DNA of 64,000 bases, taken from SZAS-103 sp038216155. GTDB taxonomy: Bacteria; Pseudomonadota; Gammaproteobacteria; Xanthomonadales; Xanthomonadaceae. Within the stretch, counting starts at the first letter, position 1. Each line of letters begins with the position of its first letter. Made by a program: the position numbers and the translations under genes. Below the pieces are notes generated by a model. It made no database searches. It was not told where the DNA came from and saw only the letters and a list, made by a program, of their open reading frames with translations. Below are positions 43,678 to 54,035 of this stretch, piece after piece. The DNA is taken from positions 1 through 64,000 of the forward strand of contig JBBQQH010000008.1 of assembly GCA_038216155.1 (NCBI GenBank), written 5' to 3'.

Positions 43678-45963
43678 ATGAGCGCTCAGCCGACCTCAAT
43701 TGCCGCACCCGCGCCTGAGGGCATGGTTAACATCAGTATCGACGGCGTGCCGATGCACGCGCCGAAGGGATCGATGATCATTCAAGCCGCCGACAAGGCC
43801 GGCATCGCGATTCCGCGCTTCTGCTATCACGACAAACTGGCAATCGCGGCTAACTGCCGGATGTGCCTGGTCGAGGTCGAGAAGATGCCCAAGCCTGCAC
43901 CGGCCTGCGCCACGCCGGTGATGGACGGCATGAGCGTGCTCACGCAAAGCAAGCGCGCACTGGATTCGCAACGCAACGTGATGGAATTCCTGCTGATCAA
44001 CCACCCGCTCGATTGCCCGATCTGCGACCAAGGCGGCGAATGCGAATTGCAGGACCTCTCGCTCGGCTACGGTCGCTCGGTTAGCCGCTTCTCCGAACGA
44101 AAGCGCGTGGTCGCCGACGAGGATCTCGGTCCGCTGGTGTCCAGCGACATGACGCGTTGCATCCAGTGCACGCGCTGCATCCGCGTGACTGCCGAGATTG
44201 CCGGCACCTACGAGCTCGGCGGCATGTATCGCGGCGAAGGGCTTGAGATCGGAACCTACGACGGCAAGCCATTGACCACCGAACTGTCCGGCAACGTGAT
44301 TGACGTTTGTCCAGTCGGCGCACTGACCAACAAAGTGTTTCGCTTCCGTGCTCGACCGTGGGAATTGATCGCGCGCGAATCGATCGGCTATCACGATGCA
44401 CTCGGTTCCAATTAGTACTTGCATCTGCGTCGCGGCGACGTGCTGCGCACGGTGCCGCGCGACAACGAGGCGATCAACGAATGCTGGTTGTCCGATCGCG
44501 ACCGCTATTCACATCAAGGTTTGACAGCGGACGATCGAGCGCGCAAGCCGCTGGTGCGCGACGGCGACAAGGCCGGCGAATCAACCTGGCGCGAAACCGA
44601 CTGGGATGAAGCGCTCGAGCGCGCTGCGGAAATCCTGCAAGCCAACAATGGCGATGCGCTTGGCGTGCTGGTGCATCCGGCGATCTCGAACGAGGAGGGC
44701 GCACTGCTGTCGCGGCTGGCAAGAGGCCTCGATTGCAACAATATTGATCACCGCATCCGCATTGCGGACTTTTCCGATGCTTCGGTCGCCGAACCATTCG
44801 AACTCGCCGTTGCGGAAATCGAGCACGCCGATGCGATCGTGCTGGTTGGCTGCAATCCGCGTCTGGAAATGCCGCTGCTAGCCCACCGCATTCGCAAGGC
44901 AGCCAAGAACGGCGCCAAGGTTTTCACCATCAATTCGGTCGACTTCGATTTGCTGCATGACCAAGCCGAACGCCGTGTCGTGCTTCCATCGCAACTCGCG
45001 GCGGCATTGCAGGCGATCGCAGATGGCGATGACGATATCGCGGACGTGCTGGAAGACTGCAAGAACGTGGTGATTGTGCTCGGCGAAATGGTCGAGACAC
45101 ATCCGCAAGCCTCGCGTATCCGCGCCGCTGCACGAGCGCTGGCCGCTGCCACTGGCGCGAAAATCAATCGACTCCCGCAGGGTGCAAACGCAATTGGTTT
45201 GGCGCGTCACGACGTGTTGCCTAACGACGGCGGACGCGATGCTAACGCGATGCTGGCGCAGCCGCGTGACGCGTATCTGATCTATGGCATCGAGCCGGGT
45301 CTGGATTTTGCCGCCACTCTGGCGGCACGCAAGGCGTTGTCGAACGCGCAAGTGGTCGCCTTCAGCCATTTCGCCTGCGAGTCGACGCGCTCGGTCGCCG
45401 ATGTGATCTTGCCGATCGGTCTGTTGCCGGAAATCGAGGCGACCTTGGTCAACGTCGATGGCTTCGCGCAGTCCGCCGCCAGTGGCGGCAAGTTGCCGGA
45501 CGATGCGCGCCCGGGCTGGCGTGTGTTACGTGCACTCGGTGGCGGCATGCAGTTGCCGGGCTTCGAGTTCACGGATCTTGCTGGTTTGCGCGCAGGGATC
45601 ACCGAAAACTCAATCGCATCCGGTAACGGATTGGCGCCGATGCCCGCCAATGAAAGCGGGCAGGGGCTGGAACGCGTCACCACCAGTCCGATCTATCGCA
45701 CCGACAGCGTGCTGCGTCGTGCGAGCGCGTTGCAGGCGCATCCACTCACACGGGAGCCATGTATCGCAATGCATCCGGACGATGCGAAAGCAGCAGGTCT
45801 TGCCGATGGCGAGATGGCCAACGTCAGCGATGCCAATGGCGCTGCGACTCTGCCGGTTGAGCTGTCATCGAATATTGCGAAGGGCGCGGTCTGGATCGAG
45901 TCCTTCCATGGCGCCACCGCGCCGCTGGCGATCGATGGCCTGCTGACGGTGACCCGCGCATGA
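43678..45963 (+). pseudogene. nuoG: NADH-quinone oxidoreductase subunit G, interrupted by an in-frame TAG
   Basis: The frame runs from ATG 43678 (AGGAGG upstream) to 45963, but codon 246 is TAG (44413-44415), at DALGSN-stop-YLHLRRGDVLRTVPRDNEAINE. Relatives read GSNLYLHxRRGEVLR, so a Leu codon (TTG) with one base changed fits best. Before the stop: the [2Fe-2S] ferredoxin domain (CYHDKLAIAANCRMCLVEVE), His-Cys3 cluster (HPLDCPICDQGGECELQD) and two-cluster region (CIQCTRCIR). After it: the molybdopterin-oxidoreductase-like domain. The second part might restart at TTG 44419. All other nuo genes are intact, so a sequencing error is plausible. It overlaps nuoH by 4 bases. Confidence 0.85.
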
Positions 45964-47036
45964 CCTTGTTCGATCCCATCCGCGATTTGTTCCTGCACTT
46001 CGGCGTCACCGGGCTGCTGGCGTGGACGGTGGTCAAGATTCTCGCGATCTGCCTGCCGGTGATCGTCGCGGTCGCGTTCTACGTGTTGTGGGAACGCAAG
46101 TTGATCGGCTGGATGCACGTGCGCCACGGGCCGAGCTATGTTGGCTTCGGCGGCTTGCTGCAGTCGTTCGCCGACGTGTTCAAGATGCTGTTCAAGGAAA
46201 CCGTGATTCCGTCGGTGTCGCAGCCATTCCTGTTCCGACTCGCCCCAGTACTTGCCTTGGCGCCTTCGCTGGCCGCGTGGGCAGTGGTGCCATTCGATGA
46301 CGCGCTGGTGTTGTCCAACGCAAATGCCGGCCTGCTGTATCTGCTGGCGATGACCTCGATGGGCGTGTACGGCATCATCCTCGCCGGCTGGGCGTCGAAC
46401 TCGAAGTACGCCTTCCTCGGTGCGATGCGTTCGGCCGCGCAAGTGGTGAGCTATGAGATCGCGATGGGCTTCTCGCTGGTCGGCGTGCTGGTCGCGGCAG
46501 GCAGTTTGAATTTGTCCGATATCGTGCATGCGCAAGCTGGCAATGGCGGCATGCTGGAATGGTTTTTCATTCCGCTGTTCCCGCTATTCCTGATCTATTT
46601 CATTTCGGGCGTGGCCGAAACCAATCGCGCGCCGTTCGACGTGGCAGAAGGCGAGAGCGAGATCGTTGCTGGTTTCCACGTCGAGTATTCCGGTTCGGCA
46701 TTCGCGATCTTTTTCCTCGCCGAATACGCGAACATGATCCTGGTCAGCTTTCTGGTGCCGATCCTGTTCCTCGGTGGTTGGCTGTCGCCGATCCCGCACT
46801 CTTGGGTCTCAGGCATTCCGATTGTGTCTGTGGTTCTGGGCAATGGCTGGTGGTGGTTATTAGCCAAGGTATTCTTCTTCGCCAGTGCTTTCGTCTGGTT
46901 TCGCGGCACGTTTCCGCGCTATCGCTACGACCAGATCATGCGGCTGGGCTGGAAGGTTTTCATACCGATCTCCATTGTCTGGATTTTTGTGGCCGCGCTT
47001 GCGGTGCACTTCCACTGGTTTGTCGCCGGAGCCTGA
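45960..47036 (+). CDS. nuoH: NADH-quinone oxidoreductase subunit H
   Basis: A 358-residue membrane subunit that joins the peripheral and membrane arms and forms part of the quinone tunnel. Eight or so helices; WERKLIGWMHVRHGPSYVGFGGLLQ and GVAETNRAPFDVAEGESEIVAGFHVEYSG are the hallmark segments. Its ATG overlaps the nuoG stop (ATGA). Confidence 0.96.
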   Translation: MTLFDPIRDLFLHFGVTGLLAWTVVKILAICLPVIVAVAFYVLWERKLIGWMHVRHGPSYVGFGGLLQSFADVFKMLFKETVIPSVSQPFLFRLAPVLALAPSLAAWAVVPFDDALVLSNANAGLLYLLAMTSMGVYGIILAGWASNSKYAFLGAMRSAAQVVSYEIAMGFSLVGVLVAAGSLNLSDIVHAQAGNGGMLEWFFIPLFPLFLIYFISGVAETNRAPFDVAEGESEIVAGFHVEYSGSAFAIFFLAEYANMILVSFLVPILFLGGWLSPIPHSWVSGIPIVSVVLGNGWWWLLAKVFFFASAFVWFRGTFPRYRYDQIMRLGWKVFIPISIVWIFVAALAVHFHWFVAGA

Positions 47037-47039
47037 GTC

Positions 47040-47543
47040 ATGAAAACCGCTCCCCTCCAGCGCGTCGTCAGCTTCTTCCGCAGCTTGCTGCTGCTGGAAC
47101 TGCTGGCCGGCATGTGGCTGACGCTGAAATACGTGTTCAAGCCCAAGTACACGATGATCTATCCGATGGAAAAGATCCCGCAGTCGCCGCGTTTTCGAGG
47201 TCTGCACGCGCTGCGTCGCTACCCGAACGGCGAGGAACGCTGCATCGCCTGCAAGTTGTGCGAGGCAGTGTGTCCGGCGCTGGCGATCACCATCGATTCG
47301 GCGCCACGCGAGGACGGCACGCGCCGTACCACGCGCTATGACATCGATCTATTCAAGTGTATTTATTGCGGATTTTGCGAGGAAAGCTGCCCGGTTGATT
47401 CGATCGTCGAGACCCACATTCACGAATACCATTTCGAGCACCGGGGGGAGAACATCGTAACCAAGTCGCAACTGTTGGCGATCGGAGACCGGCTCGAAGC
47501 CGAGATTGCCGAACGTCGCGCGATCGACGCCCCGTACAAGTGA
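47040..47543 (+). CDS. nuoI: NADH-quinone oxidoreductase subunit I
   Basis: A 167-residue subunit with two [4Fe-4S] clusters (N6a, N6b). Ligands: CIACKLCEAVCP and CIYCGFCEESCPVDSI. An amphipathic N-terminal helix anchors it. It starts 3 bases after nuoH. A gap of 69 bases then separates it from nuoJ. Confidence 0.95.
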   Translation: MKTAPLQRVVSFFRSLLLLELLAGMWLTLKYVFKPKYTMIYPMEKIPQSPRFRGLHALRRYPNGEERCIACKLCEAVCPALAITIDSAPREDGTRRTTRYDIDLFKCIYCGFCEESCPVDSIVETHIHEYHFEHRGENIVTKSQLLAIGDRLEAEIAERRAIDAPYK

Positions 47544-47612
47544 TGACGCACTGATGCCACACATGCACATCCAATTTCATCACGGCCGACTTTCGTACGG
47601 TGAGACGCGCGC

Positions 47613-48287
47613 ATGAGCTATCAGGCACTCGCGTTCAATATATTTGCCACGGTCACGGTGCTGGCCGCGCTGGGCGTGATCGGCGTGAAGAATTCGGTGC
47701 ACGCCGCGCTGCTGCTGGTGCTGACCTTCTTCTCGGTCGCCTGCCTGTGGTTGCTGGCGCAGGCAGAATTCCTCGGGCTGGTGTTGATCCTGGTCTACGT
47801 GGGCGCGGTGATGGTGCTGTTCCTGTTCGTGGTGATGATGCTGGACATCAACACAGAACCTCTGCGCGAGGGGTTTGCCCGCTTCCTGCCGGCTGCGTTG
47901 CTGGTCGCTGCGGTGATGGCTGGCGAGATGCTCACGCTGCTGGGCTTGCACAACTTCCAGCAACCACTGGATTCGCCCGATCCCGCAGCCGTCGCGGGCA
48001 TGAGCAACACGCAATGGGTTTCGCAGGCGCTGTTCTCGCAGTACACATTGCCGTTCGAGATTGCCGCGTTGATCCTCACCGTCGCAGTGGTCGCAGCGGT
48101 GCTGCTGACCTTGCGTCGGCGCCCGGGCACCAAGCATCAGAGCCCGTCGTGGCAGGTCAGCGTGCGTGCCAAGGACCGCATGCGGATTGTGACGATGGCG
48201 AGCGAGAAAACGATTTCGACGGCGCCGCAAGACGCGCCCGATGCTGCAGCCGCGGACGCAGCCGACAAGGGAGAGGCCAAGCCATGA
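47613..48287 (+). CDS. nuoJ: NADH-quinone oxidoreductase subunit J
   Basis: A 224-residue membrane subunit with five helices, including VIGVKNSVHAALLLVLTFFSVACLWLLAQAEFLGLVLILVYVGAVMVLFLFVVMML, the conserved helix that bends near the quinone region. The C-terminal tail of about 50 residues is soluble and Ala-rich. Overlaps nuoK by 4 bases (ATGA). Confidence 0.94.
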   Translation: MSYQALAFNIFATVTVLAALGVIGVKNSVHAALLLVLTFFSVACLWLLAQAEFLGLVLILVYVGAVMVLFLFVVMMLDINTEPLREGFARFLPAALLVAAVMAGEMLTLLGLHNFQQPLDSPDPAAVAGMSNTQWVSQALFSQYTLPFEIAALILTVAVVAAVLLTLRRRPGTKHQSPSWQVSVRAKDRMRIVTMASEKTISTAPQDAPDAAAADAADKGEAKP

Positions 48288-48589
48288 TCCATCTGTCGCA
48301 CTACCTGGTGCTGGCCGCGATCCTGTTCGCGATCAGCATTGCCGGCATCATCATCAATCGCAAGAACATCATCATCCTGCTGATGTCGATCGAGCTCATG
48401 CTGCTCGCGGTCAATATCAATTTCGTCGCTTTCTCGCGCTTCTTCGGCGATGTCTCGGGGCAGGTGTTCGTGTTTTTTATCCTGACCGTGGCCGCCGCTG
48501 AATCGGCGATCGGGCTGGCGATTCTTGTGACGCTGTTCCGCAATCGCACCAGCATCAACGTCGCCGAAATCGACGATCTCAAACACTGA
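48284..48589 (+). CDS. nuoK: NADH-quinone oxidoreductase subunit K
   Basis: A 101-residue, three-helix membrane subunit of the proton path. IELMLLAVNINFVAF carries the conserved helix Glu, and a second Glu lies in VAAAESAIGLAILVTLFR. Exactly the usual length. Its ATG lies within the nuoJ stop. Confidence 0.95.
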   Translation: MIHLSHYLVLAAILFAISIAGIIINRKNIIILLMSIELMLLAVNINFVAFSRFFGDVSGQVFVFFILTVAAAESAIGLAILVTLFRNRTSINVAEIDDLKH

Positions 48590-48625
48590 TCCGCAGCCGA
48601 TGATTTCCTTCCAGCCCATGCAAAA

Positions 48626-50749
48626 GTGCGCCTCGTGCTGAGTCAGACCACGCTACTGATCATTGCGCTGGCGCCGCTGCTGGGCGCGATCGTGGCCGGA
48701 TTATTCGGGCGCCAGGTCGGCCGCGTCGGCGCACATACGATCACAATCCTCGGCGTCGGCGTGAGCTTCGCGTTGTCGTGCTACGTGCTATGGCAATTGC
48801 TGCATGGCGCGCCGGTGTTCAATGCGAATCTGTACACGTTCTTCGAGGCTGGCAACGCCAGCGCGCACGTGGGCTTTTTGATCGACAACCTGACCGCGAT
48901 GATGATGGTGGTTGTCACCTTCGTCTCGCTGCTGGTGCACGTCTACACCATCGGTTACATGGCCGACGATCCCGGCTACCAGCGCTTCTTCAGCTACATC
49001 TCGCTGTTCACCTTCAGCATGTTGATGCTGGTGATGAGCAATAACTTCCTGCAACTGTTCTTTGGCTGGGAAGCGGTTGGTCTGGTGTCGTATCTGCTAA
49101 TCGGATTCTGGTTCAAGAAGCCGAGCGCGATCTTCGCCAATCTTAAGGCGTTCCTGGTCAATCGCGTTGGCGATTTCGGATTCCTGCTTGGTATCGCTGC
49201 GGTGTTCTACTGGTGCGGAACCTTGGATTACGCCGCTGCGTTTGCCAAGGCGCCAGCGTTGTCTGCGCTCAGTGTCGAGATTTTCAGTGGTCACGCTTGG
49301 GCGGTGCCCAGCGTGATCTGCATCTGCCTGTTCATCGGCGCGATGGGCAAGTCGGCGCAGGTCCCGCTGCATGTGTGGTTGCCGGACTCGATGGAAGGCC
49401 CGACCCCGATCTCGGCGTTGATCCACGCCGCGACGATGGTGACCGCCGGCATCTTCATGGTCGCGCGGATGTCGCCGCTGTTCGAACTCTCCAACACGGC
49501 GCTGCATTTCGTATTGTTCATCGGTGCCACCACCGCGTTCTTCACTGGCTTGATCGGCATCGTGCAGAACGATATCAAGCGCGTGATCGCGTATTCAACG
49601 CTGTCGCAACTGGGCTACATGACGGTTGCGCTCGGCGCGTCGGCGTATTCGGTGGCGGTGTTCCACCTGATGACGCATGCGTTCTTCAAGGCGCTGCTAT
49701 TCCTCGCCGCCGGCAGCGTGATCATCGGCATGCACCACGAGCAGGACATGCGCCGCATGGGTGGCCTGCGTAAGTACATGCCGATCACCTACATCACATC
49801 ACTGATCGGCACGCTGGCACTGGTTGGCATGCCGTTTTTCGCGGGTTTCTATTCCAAGGACAGCATTATCGAAGCGGCCAAGGCGGCAGCCGAACACGCT
49901 GGCTGGATTGGTCACTACGCGTATTTGTCGGTGCTGCTCGGCGTGGTGGTGACCAGCTTCTACAGCTTCCGTCTGCTGTACATGACCTTCCACGGCGAGG
50001 AGCGCTTCCGGCACGCGCACGCTGCTGATGCGCATGGCGATGACGCGCACACGCATGCCGCATCGGCGCATTCGGGCGACGCACTCGCAGGGGCCGCGCG
50101 CGAGCTCGATGGTCACGCTGCAGTCGGTCATCCGCCGCACGATCACGGTCATCACGCGGTCGAGCCCAAAGAGTCGCCGTGGGTCGTCACCCTGCCATTG
50201 ATCCTTCTGGCGATTCCGTCGGCGATGATCGGCTACCTGACTATTGGCCCGATGTTGCATGGCGGATTTTTTGACGGGTCGATATTCGTCGATGCCTCGC
50301 GTCATCCGGCGCTGGCGGAGCTGACCGAAGAATTCCATGGCGCTCTGGCGATGGGGCTGCACGGCTTCCTGCAGTTGCCGTTCTGGCTGGCATTTGCCGG
50401 TTTTGCCACGGCCACTTACATCTATCTGCTGCATCCAATGCTTGCACCGAAACTGCGCCAGCGTTTCGCACCGATCGTGCACGTGCTGGAGGAAAAATAC
50501 GGCTTCGACATCCTCTGGATTCGTGGCTTCGCTGGTGGCGGCATCGCGATTGGCAATTTTTTTGCAAAGGTTGGCGATGGCGCAATCATCGATGGCGCAC
50601 TCATCAACGGCTCGGCCAATCTGATCGGGCGCACCGCTGGTGTGCTGCGGAAACTGCAATCGGGATACCTATACCACTATGCGTTTGCCATGATCCTCGG
50701 CCTGATCGCGTTGCTCGCCGTGCTGATTCGCACCCAAGGGGCGAGCTGA
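48626..50749 (+). CDS. nuoL: NADH-quinone oxidoreductase subunit L
   Basis: A 707-residue antiporter-like proton-pumping subunit with the long lateral helix. Conserved: FFGWEAVGLVSYLLIGFWF, QVPLHVWLPDSMEGPTPISALIHAATMVTAGIFM, and FFAGFYSKDSIIEA. A His-rich loop (HAHAADAHGDDAHTHAASAHSGD, near residue 465) extends between helices, longer than in E. coli. Start GTG at 48626; a GTG three codons later is also possible, and neither has a strong ribosome site. Confidence 0.94.
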   Translation: MRLVLSQTTLLIIALAPLLGAIVAGLFGRQVGRVGAHTITILGVGVSFALSCYVLWQLLHGAPVFNANLYTFFEAGNASAHVGFLIDNLTAMMMVVVTFVSLLVHVYTIGYMADDPGYQRFFSYISLFTFSMLMLVMSNNFLQLFFGWEAVGLVSYLLIGFWFKKPSAIFANLKAFLVNRVGDFGFLLGIAAVFYWCGTLDYAAAFAKAPALSALSVEIFSGHAWAVPSVICICLFIGAMGKSAQVPLHVWLPDSMEGPTPISALIHAATMVTAGIFMVARMSPLFELSNTALHFVLFIGATTAFFTGLIGIVQNDIKRVIAYSTLSQLGYMTVALGASAYSVAVFHLMTHAFFKALLFLAAGSVIIGMHHEQDMRRMGGLRKYMPITYITSLIGTLALVGMPFFAGFYSKDSIIEAAKAAAEHAGWIGHYAYLSVLLGVVVTSFYSFRLLYMTFHGEERFRHAHAADAHGDDAHTHAASAHSGDALAGAARELDGHAAVGHPPHDHGHHAVEPKESPWVVTLPLILLAIPSAMIGYLTIGPMLHGGFFDGSIFVDASRHPALAELTEEFHGALAMGLHGFLQLPFWLAFAGFATATYIYLLHPMLAPKLRQRFAPIVHVLEEKYGFDILWIRGFAGGGIAIGNFFAKVGDGAIIDGALINGSANLIGRTAGVLRKLQSGYLYHYAFAMILGLIALLAVLIRTQGAS

Positions 50750-50750
50750 C

Positions 50751-52271
50751 ATGGGCATTTTCGCTTCGATGCCATTGCTCAGTCTGCTGATCTGGCTGCC
50801 GATTCTCGGCGGCTGCGCCACGCTGTTCTTCGGCGATGCACGGCCGAATGGTGCGCGCTGGTTTGCGCTGCTGATCTCGCTGGCAACGCTCGCACTGTGC
50901 GCGCCGCTGTACACGGGTTTTGATGTTGGCAGCGGTTTGATGCAGCTGGTCGAGCAGCATGCGTGGGTGCCGTCCTACAACATCAATTACTCACTTGGCG
51001 TGGACGGCATCTCGGTCGCGCTGATCGCATTGACCGCGCTCACCACAAGCTTGGTGATCGTCGGCGCGTGGGGTCCGGTGACCAAGCGCGTCAGCCAGTA
51101 CATGGCGTCGTTTTTGATACTCGAAGGCGTGATGATCGGCGTGTTCTGCGCTCTCGATGCGATGTTGTTCTACGTCTTTTTCGAGGCGATGCTGATTCCG
51201 ATGTTCATCATCATTGGCGTCTGGGGCGGCCCGCGTCGGGTGTACGCCAGCATCAAGTTCTTCCTGTACACCTTCCTCGGCTCGATCTTCATGTTGATCG
51301 CGCTGATTTACCTGTACCTGAAAGGCGGCAGCTTCCAGTTGGTTGATCTGTATTCGTTGCAGCTCTCGGCCGGCGAGCAGACCTGGATATTCTTCGCGTT
51401 CCTGATCGCGTTCGCGGTGAAGGTGCCGATGTTCCCGGTGCACACCTGGTTGCCGGACGCGCACGTGGAGGCGCCGACCGGCGGCTCGGTGATCCTGGCC
51501 GCGATCATGTTGAAGGTCGGCGGCTACGGATTTCTGCGCTTCACGTTGCCGATTGTGCCCGATGCCGGCCAGCAGTGGGCGTGGCTGGTGATCGCGTTGT
51601 CGCTGATCGCGGTGGTCTATATCGGTCTGGTCGCGATGGTGCAAAAGGATATGAAGCGGCTGATCGCATATTCCTCGATCGCGCACATGGGCTTCGTCAC
51701 CCTCGGCAGTTTCATCGTGTTCGCGTTGATTCGCGATCACGGCAATGCAGGCGCGGCGCAGCTCGGCTTGCAGGGCGCGATGGTGCAGATGATCTCGCAC
51801 GGCTTCATTTCCGGCGCGATGTTCTCCTGCGTCGGCGTGCTCTACGACCGCATGCACACGCGCATGATCCGCGACTACGGCGGCGTGGCGAATGTGATGC
51901 CTTGGTTCGCCACCTTCTTCGTGTTCTTCGCGATGGCCAATTCTGGTTTGCCTGGCACCAGCGGTTTCGTTGGCGAGTTCATGGTGATCCTGGCCGCGTT
52001 CCAGTACAGCCCGCTGGTCGCGTTTGCGGCGGCGTTCACGCTGATCCTTGGCGCGGCGTATTCACTGTGGCTGATGAAGCGCGTGGTGTTTGGCGAAGTG
52101 GCCAACGCCAACGTAGCTGAACTCACCGACATCAATGCGCGCGAAGTGATCGTGCTGGGCGGGTTTGCGTTGGGCGTGCTCGCGCTCGGCCTGTATCCAA
52201 AACCGCTGACCGACCTGATGGCGACCGCGATCAGTCAACTCGGCTATCTCGTCTCCGTTACCAAGTACTAA
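50751..52271 (+). CDS. nuoM: NADH-quinone oxidoreductase subunit M
   Basis: A 506-residue antiporter-like subunit. SLGVDGISVALIALTALTTSL, FEAMLIPMFIIIGVWGG (with the key Glu), KVPMFPVHTWLPDAHVEAPTGGSVILA and LIAYSSIAHMGFVTLG are conserved. One base after the nuoL stop. Confidence 0.96.
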   Translation: MGIFASMPLLSLLIWLPILGGCATLFFGDARPNGARWFALLISLATLALCAPLYTGFDVGSGLMQLVEQHAWVPSYNINYSLGVDGISVALIALTALTTSLVIVGAWGPVTKRVSQYMASFLILEGVMIGVFCALDAMLFYVFFEAMLIPMFIIIGVWGGPRRVYASIKFFLYTFLGSIFMLIALIYLYLKGGSFQLVDLYSLQLSAGEQTWIFFAFLIAFAVKVPMFPVHTWLPDAHVEAPTGGSVILAAIMLKVGGYGFLRFTLPIVPDAGQQWAWLVIALSLIAVVYIGLVAMVQKDMKRLIAYSSIAHMGFVTLGSFIVFALIRDHGNAGAAQLGLQGAMVQMISHGFISGAMFSCVGVLYDRMHTRMIRDYGGVANVMPWFATFFVFFAMANSGLPGTSGFVGEFMVILAAFQYSPLVAFAAAFTLILGAAYSLWLMKRVVFGEVANANVAELTDINAREVIVLGGFALGVLALGLYPKPLTDLMATAISQLGYLVSVTKY

Positions 52272-52313
52272 GCACCAAAACGCACCACCAGACCAACCGG
52301 ACCTTCCGACTCG

Positions 52314-53771
52314 ATGCAAAGCATGCCGACCACCACCGACCTGATGCAGATGCTGCCCGAACTGGCGCTGCTGGGAGGTGCGTGCGTGGTGCTGCTGCTG
52401 GACATGTTTGCCGTGCGCGGCGGGCGTGCGTTGATCTTCTGGGCGGCGCTGGCGACGCTGGTGGCAAGCGCGGCACTGGTGATTTACGGCGGCGGCTTCA
52501 ACGGCGTGGCGCCGGTGGCTGCGTTCAACGGCATGTTCATGCACGATCTGATCGGCGATGTGCTGAAGCTGGCGATTCTCACGGTCAGCGCCATGACCTT
52601 CATCTACGCACGTTCGTATCTGGCAGATCGCGGGCTCTCGCGCGGTGCGTTCTTCATCCTGTGCCTGTTCGCGATCCTCGGCATGATGCTGCTGGTTTCG
52701 GCGGGTAGCTTGGTCACGGTTTATCTCGGACTGGAACTGCTGGCGCTGTCGTCCTACGCGCTGGTGGCCATGAATCGCGATTCGCCGATCGGCTCCGAAG
52801 CGGCGATCAAGTATTTCGTGCTGGGCTCGTTGGCGTCGGGCATGTTGTTGTACGGCATGTCGATGCTGTACGGCGCTACCGGCACGCTCGATCTCGCCGC
52901 CATCTACAGCGCGGCCGGCGATACGCAGCAGCACACGCTGTTGCTGCTGGGCACGGTGTTCCTGTTGGTCGGCATCGCCTTCAAGTTTGGCGCCGCGCCA
53001 TTCCACATGTGGTTGCCGGACGTCTATCAGGGTGCGCCGACCATCGTCACTGTGTTCATTGGCTCGGCGCCGAAGCTTGCGGTGTTCGGCATGGCTTGGC
53101 GCCTGCTGGAATCGGGCGTCGGCCCACTGGCCAGCGATTGGTATCTGATGCTGGCTTGGCTTGCTGTGCTCTCGCTCACGGTCGGCAACCTGTTTGCGCT
53201 GGTGCAGACCAGCCTCAAGCGGATGCTGGCGTATTCCACTATCTCGCACGTCGGCTTTCTGTTTCTCGGCCTGGCCGATGCCGGCCCGGATGGGTACGCG
53301 GCGTCGATGTTCTATGCGATCAGCTATGCGCTGATGGCGGCTGGGGCATTTGCGATATTGCTGTTGCTCAGCAGCAGCACCCACGATGCCGAAGACATCG
53401 ACGACCTGCGCGGCCTCAACGCACGCAGCCCGTTGATGGCGTTGTGCGTGCTGCTGATCATGGCCTCGCTCGCGGGCATCCCGCCGTTCCTCGGCTTCTG
53501 GGCCAAGCTCGCGGTGCTGCGCGCGGCCTTGGAAGGCAACCTGCTGTGGCTGGCGATCGTCGGCGCGGTATTCGCCGTAATCGGATCGTTTTACTACCTG
53601 CGCGTGATCAAGGTGATGTACTTCGACGCCCCCGATGCACAACCGCGAGCGCCGCTTCACGCCAGTCGCTCTCTGCGCTGGCTGCTCGCGATCAACGCCT
53701 TCGCTCTGCTGGCCCTTGGTTTTGCCTGGAACCCGATCATGCATTGGTGCTTGCGCGCGTTTTCAGCATGA
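52314..53771 (+). CDS. nuoN: NADH-quinone oxidoreductase subunit N
   Basis: A 485-residue antiporter-like subunit and last gene of the operon. YLGLELLALSSYALVAMNRDS, KFGAAPFHMWLPDVYQGAPTIVTVFIGSAPK and LAYSTISHVGFLFLGL are typical. A Met three codons later (52323) could also start. A dispersed repeat copy follows the stop by 34 bases. Confidence 0.95.
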   Translation: MQSMPTTTDLMQMLPELALLGGACVVLLLDMFAVRGGRALIFWAALATLVASAALVIYGGGFNGVAPVAAFNGMFMHDLIGDVLKLAILTVSAMTFIYARSYLADRGLSRGAFFILCLFAILGMMLLVSAGSLVTVYLGLELLALSSYALVAMNRDSPIGSEAAIKYFVLGSLASGMLLYGMSMLYGATGTLDLAAIYSAAGDTQQHTLLLLGTVFLLVGIAFKFGAAPFHMWLPDVYQGAPTIVTVFIGSAPKLAVFGMAWRLLESGVGPLASDWYLMLAWLAVLSLTVGNLFALVQTSLKRMLAYSTISHVGFLFLGLADAGPDGYAASMFYAISYALMAAGAFAILLLLSSSTHDAEDIDDLRGLNARSPLMALCVLLIMASLAGIPPFLGFWAKLAVLRAALEGNLLWLAIVGAVFAVIGSFYYLRVIKVMYFDAPDAQPRAPLHASRSLRWLLAINAFALLALGFAWNPIMHWCLRAFSA

Positions 53772-53804
53772 GCTGAAGTGCGAATCGAGCTGCGCCGCTT
53801 AATC

Positions 53805-53833
53805 CCGTTCGTGGTGAGCCCGGTCGAACCACA
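53805..53833 (+). repeat. Dispersed intergenic repeat after nuoN
   Basis: ccgttcgtggtgagcccggt then cgaaccaca: the same repeat as at 7305, with one extra g in the middle. It lies in the 264-base gap between the convergent nuoN and GGDEF genes, which otherwise holds nothing I can name. Confidence 0.7.
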
Positions 53834-54035
53834 ACACAAGCTCCGATTTCCAACTTCTTGAACCAATCAAGAGCACCGCTCTCCAACCCTCGCCCTGCGC
53901 GATGCGCAAGAGATGGAGCAGAAGCGTTGGAGCCGCTGGAACCCTCCGCTTCAAGGCTGAAACGGGTAGGGGGATGATGCGAAGGTATTTCGTGCGCGCA
54001 GCGAAAGCTACGTTGTCGATCAATTCCGCCGCCAA

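Noticed and set aside
44413..44415. Genome-wide reassignment of TAG (recoded amber)
   Set aside because: TAG terminates trpF and tpiA at family-typical ends, and no other gene in the window has an internal TAG.
52062..53744. 560-codon open frame on the minus strand across nuoM/nuoN
   Set aside because: Antisense shadow of two well-conserved genes; composition is His/Arg/Gln-rich, with no family resemblance.
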